NCBI GenBank assembly: GCA_000526575.1
Contig: JAGI01000002.1
Location: forward strand, 2,136,001 to 2,200,000
Reading direction: 5' to 3'
Source: Clostridium sp. 12(A)
GTDB lineage: Bacteria; Bacillota; Clostridia; Lachnospirales; Lachnospiraceae
DNA: 64,000 nt
This document shows positions 1 to 9,343 of the stretch, piece after piece. Position 1 is the stretch's first letter. Each line of letters begins with the position of its first letter. Under the pieces are notes generated by a model. That model was not told the DNA's origin, did no database searches, and saw only the letters and a program-made list of their open reading frames with translations. A program made the position numbers and the translations under genes.

Positions 1-2261
1 CCTAAGACCACGGAGAGATCATTTTGCACCTCTGCCGGATTGGTGAGATTCAGCTGCCAGTTATTTTCCACATCATAAGGCATCATAAAGCCCAGGGACA
101 ATGCATAATTGTTCTGACGCAAGTACATATCCTCTTCGTTAGAAACTGGTGTAGAGATGGTATCTCCTTCCTCTGGTTCTCCTGAATAGAGAGCATATTT
201 AACTGCAAACAGAGCATCCACTAAAGGGGTACTTCCCGTAATGCTATAGGCATTGGTGGAGCTTTCACAGCCAATCTTTTTAAAGAACTTGGATAAATCC
301 GCGTTGGCTGTAGAGGAGAATAAGGAAACCGTAGGAAAGTGAAGCCACGCTCCGTCATTCTTTGTTTTACGGTCTACTTTTTCCACACGGTAAAAGGTAT
401 CGTTTGGCATTAAGCTTGCGGCCAGCTTCATTGATGACTCATTGTCTTTTACATAACTGGTCCGGCTGGTGGTTGTCACACTGGTCACTGTAGTATTAAC
501 CGCAGCTTCCAGGGCCACTACTCCAAGAGCCACCAAAACAAGTACATTGCGATTGAAGCCTTTCTGGTAGAGATGAATCAGCCCTGCATAAGCCCCAAGG
601 AATAAGAGGGCCACGTAGAAGATGGAAAAATGAAAGGCATCATCCGTAATCAGCTTCTGAGCCATTAATACAAAGATCACGGAAGCAAAGAATGATATCA
701 CAACATGTTTCCACGGTGTTTCATGAAGGTGAATATAAGCATGGTAGCAAACAGCCAGCATGAGAAAAATATAAATAAATGACTGTCTGCATGGAAGGCT
801 GTTGGGATAATGAAATCCATGCCAGATAAAGTTCAAAATATTGACGGAAAAGCTTGCAAAAAAGAAAAGAAGGAGCGAGCACATAACAATCTTATCTTTT
901 TTCTTAATCTTTGAACTGCCCAGATATAATAAGAAGAACATAAGAACTGCAACGCCGCAGTAAATATTGGGCCAGTGATCCAGTCCAATCTCTGTTTCCA
1001 CTGCTGGCAGATGTCTGGCAATCATATCAAAGATGGAGAAATAGGAACTTATGGTCTGCGGAAAGTTAAAGTCACTGGAAGCTGTCATCTGAAGGGCATA
1101 AATCTCCGGCAGCAGGACAGCTGCGGAAAGACCTCCGGCTAAAAGAGAAAATAAGGCAAAATGACAGGCGTTAACAAAGACTTCCTTCCATGGCCGTCTT
1201 CCTTCTAAAATAAGAAGAACTGCAAAATAGAAGACCATAAAAATACATATCATAATAGATATGTAATAATTCGATATAATTGATAACCCAAGAGTTATAC
1301 AATAGAGGAAGCATTTCTTTTCTTTTACCAGTCTTTCAAGTCCCAGCATAATGATGGGGAATAAAAGAATGCAGTCCAGCCACATAATATTCCAGCTGTA
1401 AGCTGCCAAATATCCAGAAAGGGCATAAAAAATACCAAAGAATGCGATTCCAAAATCATTGGTTTTAAAATGCTTTCTTAAATACCAGGAAAAGCTTAAA
1501 CCGGAAAGACCGATCTTCAGTACGATCATATAGGTCATGAACTCAATGACCGAATTTTTCGGGCAGAATATCAACAGCCAGTTTAATGGGCTTGCCAGGT
1601 AATAAGCATAAAGGGCTGCAAAATTCACCCCCATACCAATATCCCAGCTATATAAAAGACTGCCACCATGAGTCAGCTTGTACCGGAACTCAGAAAAAAA
1701 CGGCGCATACTGGTGATACATATCCGTTCTTAAAAAGCTTTCTTCCCCAAAAGGAAAAATCCCTCTTTGAGCAAATATGATAACCATAACGATCACAGGC
1801 ACAAAAAAGGCCGCCAAAAATCCATCCACAGGCCGCACCAGGGTAGTACTGGACCGTCTATCCTTTACCAGAACTCGCTGCTCCAGTTTCTGATCTTCAT
1901 CATCCATATCCGTTTCTTCTATTATAATGTCCTCTTCCATGAAATCCTCTGCCATATCTTCTTCATAAGCATCCTTTTCAAAAGGATCCTCAGATTCTGT
2001 CAAAGGCTTCTTCGTATCTTTTAAATCGTTTTCATTCTCATCAGATTCTAATGGACCTTCCTCATACAATTCCTCCATGCCTTCCACCGGCACAAGCAAA
2101 TGGATTTTGGGAGGATCTATAAGCTCTGGTTCCATCTTCTGGTTGTTCTCGTTCTCTTTCAAATCTGTTTCCCCTGCTGTATTTTCTTTTTCATCTGATG
2201 TCATCTTTAGCATATTCTCAAGTTCTTTTGAAATTTTCTCAATCTCGTCATCGTGTTCCAT
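1..2261 (-). CDS. YfhO-family membrane protein (3' end outside window)
   Basis: Large polytopic membrane protein running off the left edge, so its C-terminus is missing; about 753 codons are visible without a stop. After the start (MEHDDEIEK, preceded by AGAGAGG) there is an unusually long, very acidic cytoplasmic extension of roughly 140 residues. A series of hydrophobic helices follows, with the YfhO-like stretches FLRTDMYHQYAPFF and YSWDIGMGVNF. YfhO proteins are GT-C-like membrane proteins; the B. subtilis member takes part in glycosylation of lipoteichoic acid. It follows gtrA by 14 bases and probably shares its transcript. A role in decorating envelope polymers is inferred from family and partner; the sugar and acceptor cannot be read from sequence. 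Confidence 0.8.
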   Translation of the reverse strand, partial: MEHDDEIEKISKELENMLKMTSDEKENTAGETDLKENENNQKMEPELIDPPKIHLLVPVEGMEELYEEGPLESDENENDLKDTKKPLTESEDPFEKDAYEEDMAEDFMEEDIIIEETDMDDEDQKLEQRVLVKDRRSSTTLVRPVDGFLAAFFVPVIVMVIIFAQRGIFPFGEESFLRTDMYHQYAPFFSEFRYKLTHGGSLLYSWDIGMGVNFAALYAYYLASPLNWLLIFCPKNSVIEFMTYMIVLKIGLSGLSFSWYLRKHFKTNDFGIAFFGIFYALSGYLAAYSWNIMWLDCILLFPIIMLGLERLVKEKKCFLYCITLGLSIISNYYISIMICIFMVFYFAVLLILEGRRPWKEVFVNACHFALFSLLAGGLSAAVLLPEIYALQMTASSDFNFPQTISSYFSIFDMIARHLPAVETEIGLDHWPNIYCGVAVLMFFLLYLGSSKIKKKDKIVMCSLLLFFFASFSVNILNFIWHGFHYPNSLPCRQSFIYIFLMLAVCYHAYIHLHETPWKHVVISFFASVIFVLMAQKLITDDAFHFSIFYVALLFLGAYAGLIHLYQKGFNRNVLVLVALGVVALEAAVNTTVTSVTTTSRTSYVKDNESSMKLAASLMPNDTFYRVEKVDRKTKNDGAWLHFPTVSLFSSTANADLSKFFKKIGCESSTNAYSITGSTPLVDALFAVKYALYSGEPEEGDTISTPVSNEEDMYLRQNNYALSLGFMMPYDVENNWQLNLTNPAEVQNDLSVVL

Positions 2262-2275
2262 TTCATTACCTCTCT

Positions 2276-2701
2276 TTACAGGGGTTTTTCCTCACTGTTT
2301 CGGAATATGAAAAGTTTGCTGAATACATAGTTTGCTACCACTACTACTACGGATACCAGTACTTTACTTACATATTCATCCATATTGAGCCAGGAAACCA
2401 TAATCACCATCAGAACCATTTCTATGACGCCTGATGCTGCTCTGCACGTGGTAAAGGATACTATTTCCTTTATCACAAAACTAAGATGCATGTCATAGCT
2501 TTGAAAAACAAAAATTTTATTTACAACATAGGCAAACAGAACGGATATGACCCAGGCTGCTGCTGTTGCGATTCGATAATCTACGCCGGTTTTTACCATC
2601 ATGCCATAGACTACCCAGTTCACAAGGGTTGTCAAGACTCCAAATATCAAATAAGAAATGACTTCACGGCTCATGAATTTATGCCATATTTTCTTTAACA
2701 T
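2276..2701 (-). CDS. GtrA-family membrane protein
   Basis: 141-residue protein with four predicted transmembrane helices and the GtrA pattern: SYLIFGVLTTLVNWVVY near the N-terminus and ANYVFSKLFIF near the C-terminus. GtrA-like proteins are small membrane proteins thought to help move or present lipid-linked sugars to GT-C type glycosyltransferases. The adjacent YfhO-family gene fits that partnership. The start has a good AGGAG ribosome site. Length and topology are typical for the family; the precise substrate is unknown. Confidence 0.88.
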   Translation of the reverse strand: MLKKIWHKFMSREVISYLIFGVLTTLVNWVVYGMMVKTGVDYRIATAAAWVISVLFAYVVNKIFVFQSYDMHLSFVIKEIVSFTTCRAASGVIEMVLMVIMVSWLNMDEYVSKVLVSVVVVVANYVFSKLFIFRNSEEKPL

Positions 2702-2733
2702 TTCTTTTTCTCCTGTAAAATTACATTTCCTCT

Positions 2734-2762
2734 ATTGTATTATAGGGAAGGAAAATTGTAAA
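2734..2762 (-). promoter_or_regulatory. sigma-A promoter for gtrA-yfhO
   Basis: On the minus strand TTTACA (2762-2757) and TACAAT (2739-2734) are separated by exactly 17 bases and lie 33 bases upstream of the gtrA start. This suggests gtrA-yfhO is transcribed separately from cbiK-apbE. Confidence 0.5.
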
Positions 2763-2768
2763 GGGAAT

Positions 2769-3770
2769 CTAAGGCTTGACTTCCAGAAAGTCTTTGGCTC
2801 CATCAGAATAGTAAACCTCGTAATCATCAGTGATAAATATCCCATAAACATCCTCTAAGGAATTGACTAATTTAAGTCCTCCTTCCAGTCCCTGGGAAAA
2901 ACAGGCGGTAGTAAGACCATCAGCATCACCGGAAATCTTCGTTATTATAGTAACCGATACAAGACCATTGCGGTAAGGATAACCAGTCTTAGGATCTAAC
3001 AGATGGTGATAATTGACCCCGTCTTTGATAAAATGGCGTTCATAAACACCGGAAGATACCACTGACATATCATTTATATTAAGAGTTTCTATGGTCTCAT
3101 TCCGATCTGCGAAAGGCTTTTGAAGACCCACTTTAAATGGTGTCCCATCTGGCTTTTCCCCGACACAAAGGACATTTCCGCCTAAATTAATAATAGCACT
3201 TTTGACGCCCTGCTCTTTTAAATAATCCTTTAAGCGGTCAGCAATGTATCCTTTTGCAACTCCACCAAAATCAAGGGTGGTATCCGGTGATAAAAAGGTG
3301 AGACTGTTTCCCTCCAGCTTTAAGTTCTGATAATCTACCTTTTTCACATCTTCTTTGATCTCATTTTCAGGGGGAATGACAGGATTTTGAGAGGTAAAGT
3401 CCCAAAGGGAGGACAAGGGCTCTATGGTAATATCAAAGCCTCCTCCTGATATCTTTGAAAGATATTCTGCTCTGGTAATCAGATTTTTAATATCATCCGA
3501 TACGGTAATTGTCTGCTGATCCTTTGGCCTGTGATTCAGCTTGTAAACTTCGCTGCCTTCTATGGTCTTGCTTAATATATTTTCATAGGAACGGCATAAT
3601 TCCAGGCAGCCGTCTAATACCTTAGGATCATCGTTGTCATAGATGGTAACAGTAACATACGTATTCAGTAAAAAACCGGATTTGCTGACAGGTTCTATCT
3701 TCCGGTCACAGCCGGATAGCAAAAGCGCTGCCAATCCGGCAATAAAAAGGAGCTTTTTCCCTTTTATCAT
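2769..3770 (-). CDS. apbE: FAD:protein FMN transferase (ApbE lipoprotein)
   Basis: 333 residues. The N-terminus is a lipoprotein signal (basic start, hydrophobic stretch, lipobox LLSGC at about 18-22), so the enzyme should be anchored outside the cytoplasmic membrane. ApbE family motifs are present: LDFGGVAKGYIADRL, INLGGNVLCVG and HHLLDPKTGYP, the last near the metal/FAD site. ApbE transfers FMN from FAD to threonine of flavoproteins such as Rnf/Nqr subunits or extracellular flavin reductases. The start overlaps the cbiK stop by 4 bases, so the two are translationally coupled. No obvious flavoprotein target lies nearby. Confidence 0.93.
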   Translation of the reverse strand: MIKGKKLLFIAGLAALLLSGCDRKIEPVSKSGFLLNTYVTVTIYDNDDPKVLDGCLELCRSYENILSKTIEGSEVYKLNHRPKDQQTITVSDDIKNLITRAEYLSKISGGGFDITIEPLSSLWDFTSQNPVIPPENEIKEDVKKVDYQNLKLEGNSLTFLSPDTTLDFGGVAKGYIADRLKDYLKEQGVKSAIINLGGNVLCVGEKPDGTPFKVGLQKPFADRNETIETLNINDMSVVSSGVYERHFIKDGVNYHHLLDPKTGYPYRNGLVSVTIITKISGDADGLTTACFSQGLEGGLKLVNSLEDVYGIFITDDYEVYYSDGAKDFLEVKP

Positions 3771-4564
3771 TCCATTCCCTCCATCTTACCCTTGGCTTCC
3801 CTTGCATGATCTACCAGGATCTGGCATACCCCATCTAATTCTCCCATGCCCTTTAACCGGCAGATCACCTCATACCCCTCTTCTTCCAACTGAGCTTTCC
3901 AGGAATCATCCTCTTCTCCTGCCATATCGTTGTGGGCGTGGTCTCCGCAGACGATCATCAGAGGCTGAAGAATAATACGGGTGGAATCTGTTTTCTTTAC
4001 TTCTTCCATAATATCCTGAAACGTAGGTTCTGCCTCTACGGTACCAATATGATAACGGTCAAAACTACGGCTGGAAAAAACACCTGCCAGCCGATGGTAT
4101 GCTTCATTGGCAACATGCTCGGTGCCATGTCCCATAAATATGATTTCCGTTCCAGCCTCATCATATTCCCTGGTATCCTCAGTCAGCACGTTTGTCAGCC
4201 TGTCATAATCCTCTTCTGAGGATAAAAGAGGCTGGCCACATACTATTTTATCAAAATGGTCCTTATATTCCTCTACGGCTGAAAGCATACGGTCATTTTC
4301 TTCCCCGCCCATAACCAGGGTAGGCTGAACCAGTACATGGGTATAGCCGTCTTTTTCCAACTGTAAAAGAGCTTCAGAAACTCCATCTATTTCAATTCCA
4401 TCTCTATTTTTAAGTATTCCAATAATGATCCGGCTGGTGAATGCACGGCGTATTTCAAAGTCTTTGAATTCATCTCTGATTGCCTGTTCTATGGCCTCAA
4501 TGGTCTTTTTTCTGCTCTCATTATAGGTTGTACCAAAACTAACTACTAAAACCGCTTTTTTCAT
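3767..4564 (-). CDS. cbiK: Sirohydrochlorin cobaltochelatase CbiK
   Basis: 265 residues, the usual size for the anaerobic class II cobaltochelatase CbiK. It starts MKKAVLVVSFGTTY, typical of the family. Two histidine-containing motifs match the metal-binding and catalytic positions: FMGHGTEHVANEAYH around 145 and VCGDHAHNDMAGEE around 207. The enzyme inserts Co2+ into sirohydrochlorin in the anaerobic cobalamin pathway; related proteins can act on iron. It is not next to other cob/cbi genes here but is coupled to apbE. RBS AGGAG precedes the start. Confidence 0.92.
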   Translation of the reverse strand: MKKAVLVVSFGTTYNESRKKTIEAIEQAIRDEFKDFEIRRAFTSRIIIGILKNRDGIEIDGVSEALLQLEKDGYTHVLVQPTLVMGGEENDRMLSAVEEYKDHFDKIVCGQPLLSSEEDYDRLTNVLTEDTREYDEAGTEIIFMGHGTEHVANEAYHRLAGVFSSRSFDRYHIGTVEAEPTFQDIMEEVKKTDSTRIILQPLMIVCGDHAHNDMAGEEDDSWKAQLEEEGYEVICRLKGMGELDGVCQILVDHAREAKGKMEGME

Positions 4565-4639
4565 TTTATTCTCCTATATGTATATTTCCTGATTACCATA
4601 TCACAGATGATTTTTACTGTCAAACTCCTTTTCACGCAC

Positions 4640-4673
4640 CGTAGGCGCAAAACCAAAAGGTCTTGCGCCTACG
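4640..4673. terminator. Inverted repeat between adh and cbiK
   Basis: A perfect 11-bp inverted repeat (CGTAGGCGCAA ... TTGCGCCTACG) with a 12-base loop lies between the adh stop and the cbiK start. It could end the adh transcript, but neither flank has a good T-run, so a structural or Rho-independent role is uncertain. Confidence 0.45.
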
Positions 4674-4703
4674 ACTCACATTGCATTCATTTTAGGAGAT
4701 TTT

Positions 4704-5894
4704 TTAGAAATCTACCTCTTTATCATAGTAACAACAAATCAACAGTTTCTCCATCTCAGCCGGTGTAATCGGTCTTGGGTTGGAACCGGTGCATGCATCA
4801 CCAACTGCTAATTCGGCTACTGACGCTAACTTATCATTGAACTCTGCTTCGTCAATGATTCCGCCTTCGTATTCCTTAATACAGGTTGGAATACTAAGCT
4901 TTTCATTCATGGAACGAATCTCAGCAATCAATGCATCAACCAGTTCTTCGTCAGTATTACCCTCTAAACCAATGAAGCGGGCAATCTCAGCATAACGTGT
5001 TGCTGCTTCGGAAACCTTTGCGTTGAACTTGATTACTTTAGGAAGATACATTGCATTTGCACAGCCATGAACAATATGTCCACCGGAATATGCAGCCCCT
5101 GTCTTATGGGCCATGGAATGAACGATACCTAACAGTGCATTGGAGAATGCCATACCTGCAAGGCACTGTGCATTGTGCATACGTGCACGAGCATCTAAAT
5201 CTCCATGATAGGATTTAATCAAATCATTATGTATCATCTTGATCGCATGAAGCGCAAGAGGATCGGTATAGTCACAGTGAAGGGTAGATACATATGCCTC
5301 TACTGCATGTGTCAAAGCATCCATTCCAGTGTAAGCGGTCAGCTGCTGAGGCATTGTCTCAGCAAGATCAGGATCAACGATCGCAACATCTGGTGTGATG
5401 TTAAAGTCTGCTAACGGATATTTAATACCCTTCTGATAATCTGTAATAACACTGAATGCCGTTACTTCGGTTGCTGTTCCGGAAGTAGACGGAATCGCAC
5501 AGAACTTAGCCTTTAAACGTAAGGATGGGAAATTAAATGGGATACATAAATCTTCAAATGTGACATCCGGATATTCATAAAATGCCCACATTGCTTTTGC
5601 TGCATCAATTGGGGAACCGCCGCCGATTGCAACGATCCAGTCTGGTTCAAACTCGCGCATCATCTGAGCGCCTTTTAATACCGTCTCCACGCTTGGATCC
5701 GGCTCTACCCCTTCAAATAACTTTACTTCAATTCCAGCTTCCTTTAAGTAAGCCTCAACCCTGTCAAGAAATCCAAATCGTTTCATCGAACCGCCGCCAA
5801 CTACCACGATTGCCTTATTTCCCTTTAAATTCTTAAGTTCTTCTAAGGCACCCTTTCCGTGATACAAGTCTCTCGGTAATGTAAATCTAGCCAT
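4704..5894 (-). CDS. Iron-containing alcohol dehydrogenase
   Basis: 396 residues, the usual length of group III (Fe-dependent) alcohol dehydrogenases. The NAD(P)-binding GGGSPIDAAK motif lies near residue 96. The metal ligands are in GMDALTHAVEAYVS (Asp and His near 195-200) and in the HSMAHKTGA ... GGHIVHGCANA block (two His near 265-280). It reduces aldehydes to alcohols with NAD(P)H during fermentation. The start has a strong AAGGAGGG site. Its promoter region carries a long AT palindrome next to a divergently useful LysR site, and the genes immediately upstream encode LysR and the NADH sensor Rex, so redox control is plausible. Substrate preference (ethanol versus butanol) cannot be decided. 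Confidence 0.93.
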   Translation of the reverse strand: MARFTLPRDLYHGKGALEELKNLKGNKAIVVVGGGSMKRFGFLDRVEAYLKEAGIEVKLFEGVEPDPSVETVLKGAQMMREFEPDWIVAIGGGSPIDAAKAMWAFYEYPDVTFEDLCIPFNFPSLRLKAKFCAIPSTSGTATEVTAFSVITDYQKGIKYPLADFNITPDVAIVDPDLAETMPQQLTAYTGMDALTHAVEAYVSTLHCDYTDPLALHAIKMIHNDLIKSYHGDLDARARMHNAQCLAGMAFSNALLGIVHSMAHKTGAAYSGGHIVHGCANAMYLPKVIKFNAKVSEAATRYAEIARFIGLEGNTDEELVDALIAEIRSMNEKLSIPTCIKEYEGGIIDEAEFNDKLASVAELAVGDACTGSNPRPITPAEMEKLLICCYYDKEVDF

Positions 5895-5977
5895 GTTATA
5901 ACCCTCCTTATGAATTTCCAGTTCTTGCTATAAAAATATTGTATTATAATTCGACAGGAAATACAAAGGTAAAAAGG

Positions 5978-6007
5978 TATATATCAGTATATATATATTG
6001 ATATATA
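5978..6007. promoter_or_regulatory. 30-bp AT palindrome upstream of adh (candidate LysR operator)
   Basis: A 30-bp near-perfect palindrome with TATATATCA and TGATATATA-like arms around an alternating TA core sits directly after the lysR stop and 84-113 bases before the adh start. A TATAAT -10 lies at 5942-5947 on the minus strand, so the palindrome would be centred about 55-60 bases upstream of the start of transcription. That is where LysR-type regulators usually bind their recognition site. The match is positional, not proven. Confidence 0.45.
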
Positions 6008-6008
6008 T

Positions 6009-6935
6009 TTAACACTCCATGGCAGATAAAGGCTCTGTGGACTCCAGTTCTTTTAAGAATTCCTTATCCCAGGCAGTAAAGGTATATCCCTTTCTATATA
6101 TGAGAGAATCCTGAAACAGCCGATGATTTCCTATGCATTCCCGCTCAATCAGATGATACCGCTTAAGTACCTGGTCTGGCATGGGAGATACCCACATATA
6201 GGAATCTGGATTCTCACATAAGAGGTCGAACTGACTTCCTCTCTCAAATACAAAGATCCGCTTGGCTGGGTTTTTAAGGTGTGTATCCCTTTCAAAGGTC
6301 TCTTTGTTCCTGGTTACTCCGTCTCCATGTGAGATTTCGATATACGGCTCCAGGTCTTCTGAATATATCTCTTTCTTTTTAGCCAGAGGATGGTGTGAGG
6401 ATAAAAGCAGTCTTAAAGAATAACCAAACAAGGGCTCCATGCTAAGGCCCTTTGTTGATGTGACCTGCCTGTAATAAGCCTCTGATGAAGATTGGTATCG
6501 GATTATCCCCAAATTATATTCCCCTGTTTCTACATCCCTTAAGGTCTCGGCTGTATTGGTCTCCCTCAGCCAGACAGCCATGGATTCTTCCGGATCCATG
6601 GTCCTTATAAATCTGGTACAGGCAAGGCTTATATAACTTGCCCTTGGCATAGAAAGAGAAAACTTCATGCCATTGATTTCATCGGGCTTATATAAGTGCT
6701 CCATTTCCTCAATCTGCACCAGAACGTTCCTTGCGTATTCCAGGAACACTCTCCCCCGTTCCGTTGGAACCACACCTTTGGGAGTTCGTTTAAAAATAGG
6801 AGCTCCAAGACTTTCTTCCAGACTTTTGATTGCCTTACTCAGATTTGGCTGATCCATGTAAAGGTTTGCTGCTGCCTGAGTGATGGAGCCTGTTTTTTCT
6901 ACTTCAACCGCATATTGTAATAGTACCGTATTCAA
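6009..6935 (-). CDS. LysR-family transcriptional regulator
   Basis: 308 residues. The N-terminal winged helix-turn-helix (about 1-60) has the classic pattern TGSITQAAANLYMDQPNLSKAIKSLEESLGAPIFKR. A linker helix and a periplasmic-binding-like effector domain follow. The start is preceded by AAAGGAGG, 20 bases after the rex stop. It lies directly upstream of the alcohol dehydrogenase in the same direction, with a long palindrome between them, making adh the most likely target. The ligand is unknown. Confidence 0.92.
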   Translation of the reverse strand: MNTVLLQYAVEVEKTGSITQAAANLYMDQPNLSKAIKSLEESLGAPIFKRTPKGVVPTERGRVFLEYARNVLVQIEEMEHLYKPDEINGMKFSLSMPRASYISLACTRFIRTMDPEESMAVWLRETNTAETLRDVETGEYNLGIIRYQSSSEAYYRQVTSTKGLSMEPLFGYSLRLLLSSHHPLAKKKEIYSEDLEPYIEISHGDGVTRNKETFERDTHLKNPAKRIFVFERGSQFDLLCENPDSYMWVSPMPDQVLKRYHLIERECIGNHRLFQDSLIYRKGYTFTAWDKEFLKELESTEPLSAMEC

Positions 6936-6955
6936 ACGCCTTCCTCCTTTGTATG

Positions 6956-7615
6956 CTACCTGCCTTCCTTTTCAGCTTCATAAAGATATTTAGACAGCGC
7001 CGCCAGGGAAACTGCCATATTTTCATTCTGAACCAGAACATGACCCGGAACCTTTAGATGAATGGGTGCAAAATTCCAGATTGCCTTTACCCCTGCTGCC
7101 ACCAGATGGTCACAGGCCTCCTGGGCTGAATGTGCCGGAACTGTAATGATTCCAATATGAATGTTCATTCTCTGGCAAAGATTCTCCAGCTTTACAAAGG
7201 GCAAAATAAGCTTGCCTCCGATTTTAGTATTCACCTTTCTTCCGTCGGAATCAAAGGCCATCACAATCTCCACCCCATACTGTTCAAACCCTCGGTAAGT
7301 CAAAAGTGCTTTTCCCAAAGAGCCTGCCCCTACTAAAACAGCCTGGTTGGTGTTATGATATCCAAGAAACTCTTCGATATCCCGGATCAGTTCCCGAATC
7401 TGGTACCCCATCTTGGGCTTCCCCCCAGTTTTGGTTACCATGGCAAGGTCTTTTCGAACCTGGACCTCATTAAGCTTTAAGTCAGCAGCCATTAAGGGAG
7501 CGGAAATGGTTTCCGTTTTTTCCTTCTCTTTTTGCTCCAGGTAATGATGATAAACCGGAAGACGCTCCAGCGTTTTTCGGGAGATCCCTCCCACCATATG
7601 TTTCTTTTCTTCCAT
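6956..7615 (-). CDS. rex: Redox-sensing transcriptional repressor Rex
   Basis: 219 residues from the ATG at 7615, which has GGGGAGG nine bases upstream; a TTG two codons earlier is less likely. N-terminal winged helix (about 1-75) contains KLNEVQVRKDLAMV, typical of Rex. A Rossmann fold follows with the NADH-binding VLVGAGSLGKALL around 95 and AFDSDGRKVNTKIGG. Rex releases DNA when NADH/NAD+ rises, inducing fermentation and NADH-oxidising genes. It sits between an ABC-class ATPase and LysR-adh. I did not find a clear TTGTTAA-type Rex operator in front of adh. Confidence 0.95.
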   Translation of the reverse strand: MEEKKHMVGGISRKTLERLPVYHHYLEQKEKEKTETISAPLMAADLKLNEVQVRKDLAMVTKTGGKPKMGYQIRELIRDIEEFLGYHNTNQAVLVGAGSLGKALLTYRGFEQYGVEIVMAFDSDGRKVNTKIGGKLILPFVKLENLCQRMNIHIGIITVPAHSAQEACDHLVAAGVKAIWNFAPIHLKVPGHVLVQNENMAVSLAALSKYLYEAEKEGR

Positions 7616-7633
7616 AAGCAAATACCTCCCCTT

Positions 7634-9343
7634 CTAAAAACGCAGGCTGCGGCACCGGTTAAATGCTGCAAACAATTCCTGTCTTCTGGGAACCGCCAGA
7701 TTACCAGGAGGTTGACCTTTTTCTCCCAGAGCATTCAGGCCTTGTAACTCCATACGCTTCTCCAGCTCGTCCACAATCTGAACCAGCGTCTTTTTACCAT
7801 CTATAAGATGAGCCCCTGCGTACTGAATCAAATAACCCAGGGCAGCAATCTGCTCTATATCTGCAATCTGCTCCACATAACGCAGATCGACGGTTTCAGA
7901 ATCAAGTCTAAGACTATCCCTGCCTAACACCTTTGTTTTAGACCGCTTTCCATCTCCTGCCGTCTCAAGGCGGGAAGGAATGCGGCTAAGATTAACAGGA
8001 GGAAACTCAAGAGACTGCATTGCTTCCCCAAACGACTTTGCAGCATCCTTTGCTTCCTTTGTAATCTCTTTTGGAACATAGGAATCCATTTGAATGACGT
8101 GATCTGCAACATGAAAATAAGCACCAGAGCTTCCTGCAACCAGTATAGTAGAAATTCCTTTTGTTTCATAAAGTCCCCGAATACTCTCAATAAATGGAGT
8201 AATAGGCTCCTGACTTGGCTTTACCACCTGCTGCATGAGGCGGTCACGTATCATAAAATTAGTTGCGCTGGTATCTTCATCAATTAGAAATACATGTGCC
8301 CCTGCTTCCATGGCCTCCACCATAGAAGCTGCCTGAGAGGTGCTCCCGCTGGCATCCTCAGTGGAAAATCTGCTGGTATCTTTCCCATTGGGCAAATGGT
8401 TAATGAACCCGGAGATATCTACCTTTCTTACGCTTCTTCCATCCTCTGCCCGAAGCTTAACAGCGGAGGAATCTGTAATGACAAATTCCCTGCCATCTCC
8501 GGCAACGTGAGGATACACCCCCTTTTCAAGTGCCTCCAAAAGTGTGGATTTTCCATGATATCCACCTCCAACAATAAGAGTTACTCCTTTTGGTATTCCC
8601 ATTCCCCTTATGGCTCCTCTATGAGGAAGAACAATCTCCAACTCCATGGAGGACGGAGATTGAAATGGTACTGCTTTTACCATTGGCCGATTGGAGATTC
8701 CTGACTGTCTGGGAAGAATGGCACCATTGGCAACAAATGCAATAAGACCAAGGTCAGATAACTTGCATCTTAAGGCTTCCTGGTCTTCGGAAAGCTCTAT
8801 TACCGATGTTATCCCTGCCTTTTCCTCCTTGGTATAAGCATCGTAAAAACAGACCTTGGAAATACAGGCTGGCAGAAAATCAAAAAGAATCTTAATAAGC
8901 TCTTCCGACCGTATGGATCTTCCATTGGCAGGAAATCCTGCTTCAAGGCGAAAGGTCAGACTGCCATCAAATCTATCCACCTGACAGGCGGTCCGTTCTA
9001 AAATTTCCTGTCCAGGACGACTGATTGTTATTAGTCCGCTTTTTCCAGAGCCCTTTGCCTGATAGGAGTATGGCTCCAGCATTTTTCCAAAACGCCTTAA
9101 CAGCTCGTCTGAAAGAGCAATTCTTTTATGTTTTAAATTATAAGTATCAGCTGGGAATGCCGCCTTTTTCCCCTGTACATGAATACTGATCCGTGAGGGG
9201 GAGGCAAAAGGATCCCCCTGTACATGGTCAATGGATAACACATAGCCAGGAAACTGATATTCTCCTTTTGCTCCTTTATAAGCAGGATATCCTTTTCCAT
9301 CTATAGAACGGAGAAATTGCTTTAAATCCCCGGAAGTCTTCAT
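7634..9343 (-). CDS. ABC-class ATPase of unknown function (PF09818 type)
   Basis: 569-residue soluble protein matching the 'predicted ATPase of the ABC class' family. Walker A is GGGYHGKST at about 259-267; Walker B is in [16 protein letters not shown] near 340-355. An N-terminal non-ATPase region of about 240 residues is characteristic of this family. It has no membrane segments and no transporter partner, so it is not an importer or exporter. The start overlaps the queA stop by 4 bases and rex follows after 18 bases, so queA, this gene and rex probably share a transcript. The function of the family is not established; a link to tRNA or RNA metabolism is only suggested by queA. Confidence 0.88.
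   Translation of the reverse strand: MKTSGDLKQFLRSIDGKGYPAYKGAKGEYQFPGYVLSIDHVQGDPFASPSRISIHVQGKKAAFPADTYNLKHKRIALSDELLRRFGKMLEPYSYQAKGSGKSGLITISRPGQEILERTACQVDRFDGSLTFRLEAGFPANGRSIRSEELIKILFDFLPACISKVCFYDAYTKEEKAGITSVIELSEDQEALRCKLSDLGLIAFVANGAILPRQSGISNRPMVKAVPFQSPSSMELEIVLPHRGAIRGMGIPKGVTLIVGGGYHGKSTLLEALEKGVYPHVAGDGREFVITDSSAVKLRAEDGRSVRKVDISGFINHLPNGKDTSRFSTEDASGSTSQAASMVEAMEAGAHVFLIDEDTSATNFMIRDRLMQQVVKPSQEPITPFIESIRGLYETKGISTILVAGSSGAYFHVADHVIQMDSYVPKEITKEAKDAAKSFGEAMQSLEFPPVNLSRIPSRLETAGDGKRSKTKVLGRDSLRLDSETVDLRYVEQIADIEQIAALGYLIQYAGAHLIDGKKTLVQIVDELEKRMELQGLNALGEKGQPPGNLAVPRRQELFAAFNRCRSLRF

Noticed and set aside
5895..6008. Rex operator upstream of adh
   Set aside because: No TTGTTAA(N4)TTAACAA-like sequence is present; the palindrome there is TA-rich and different.
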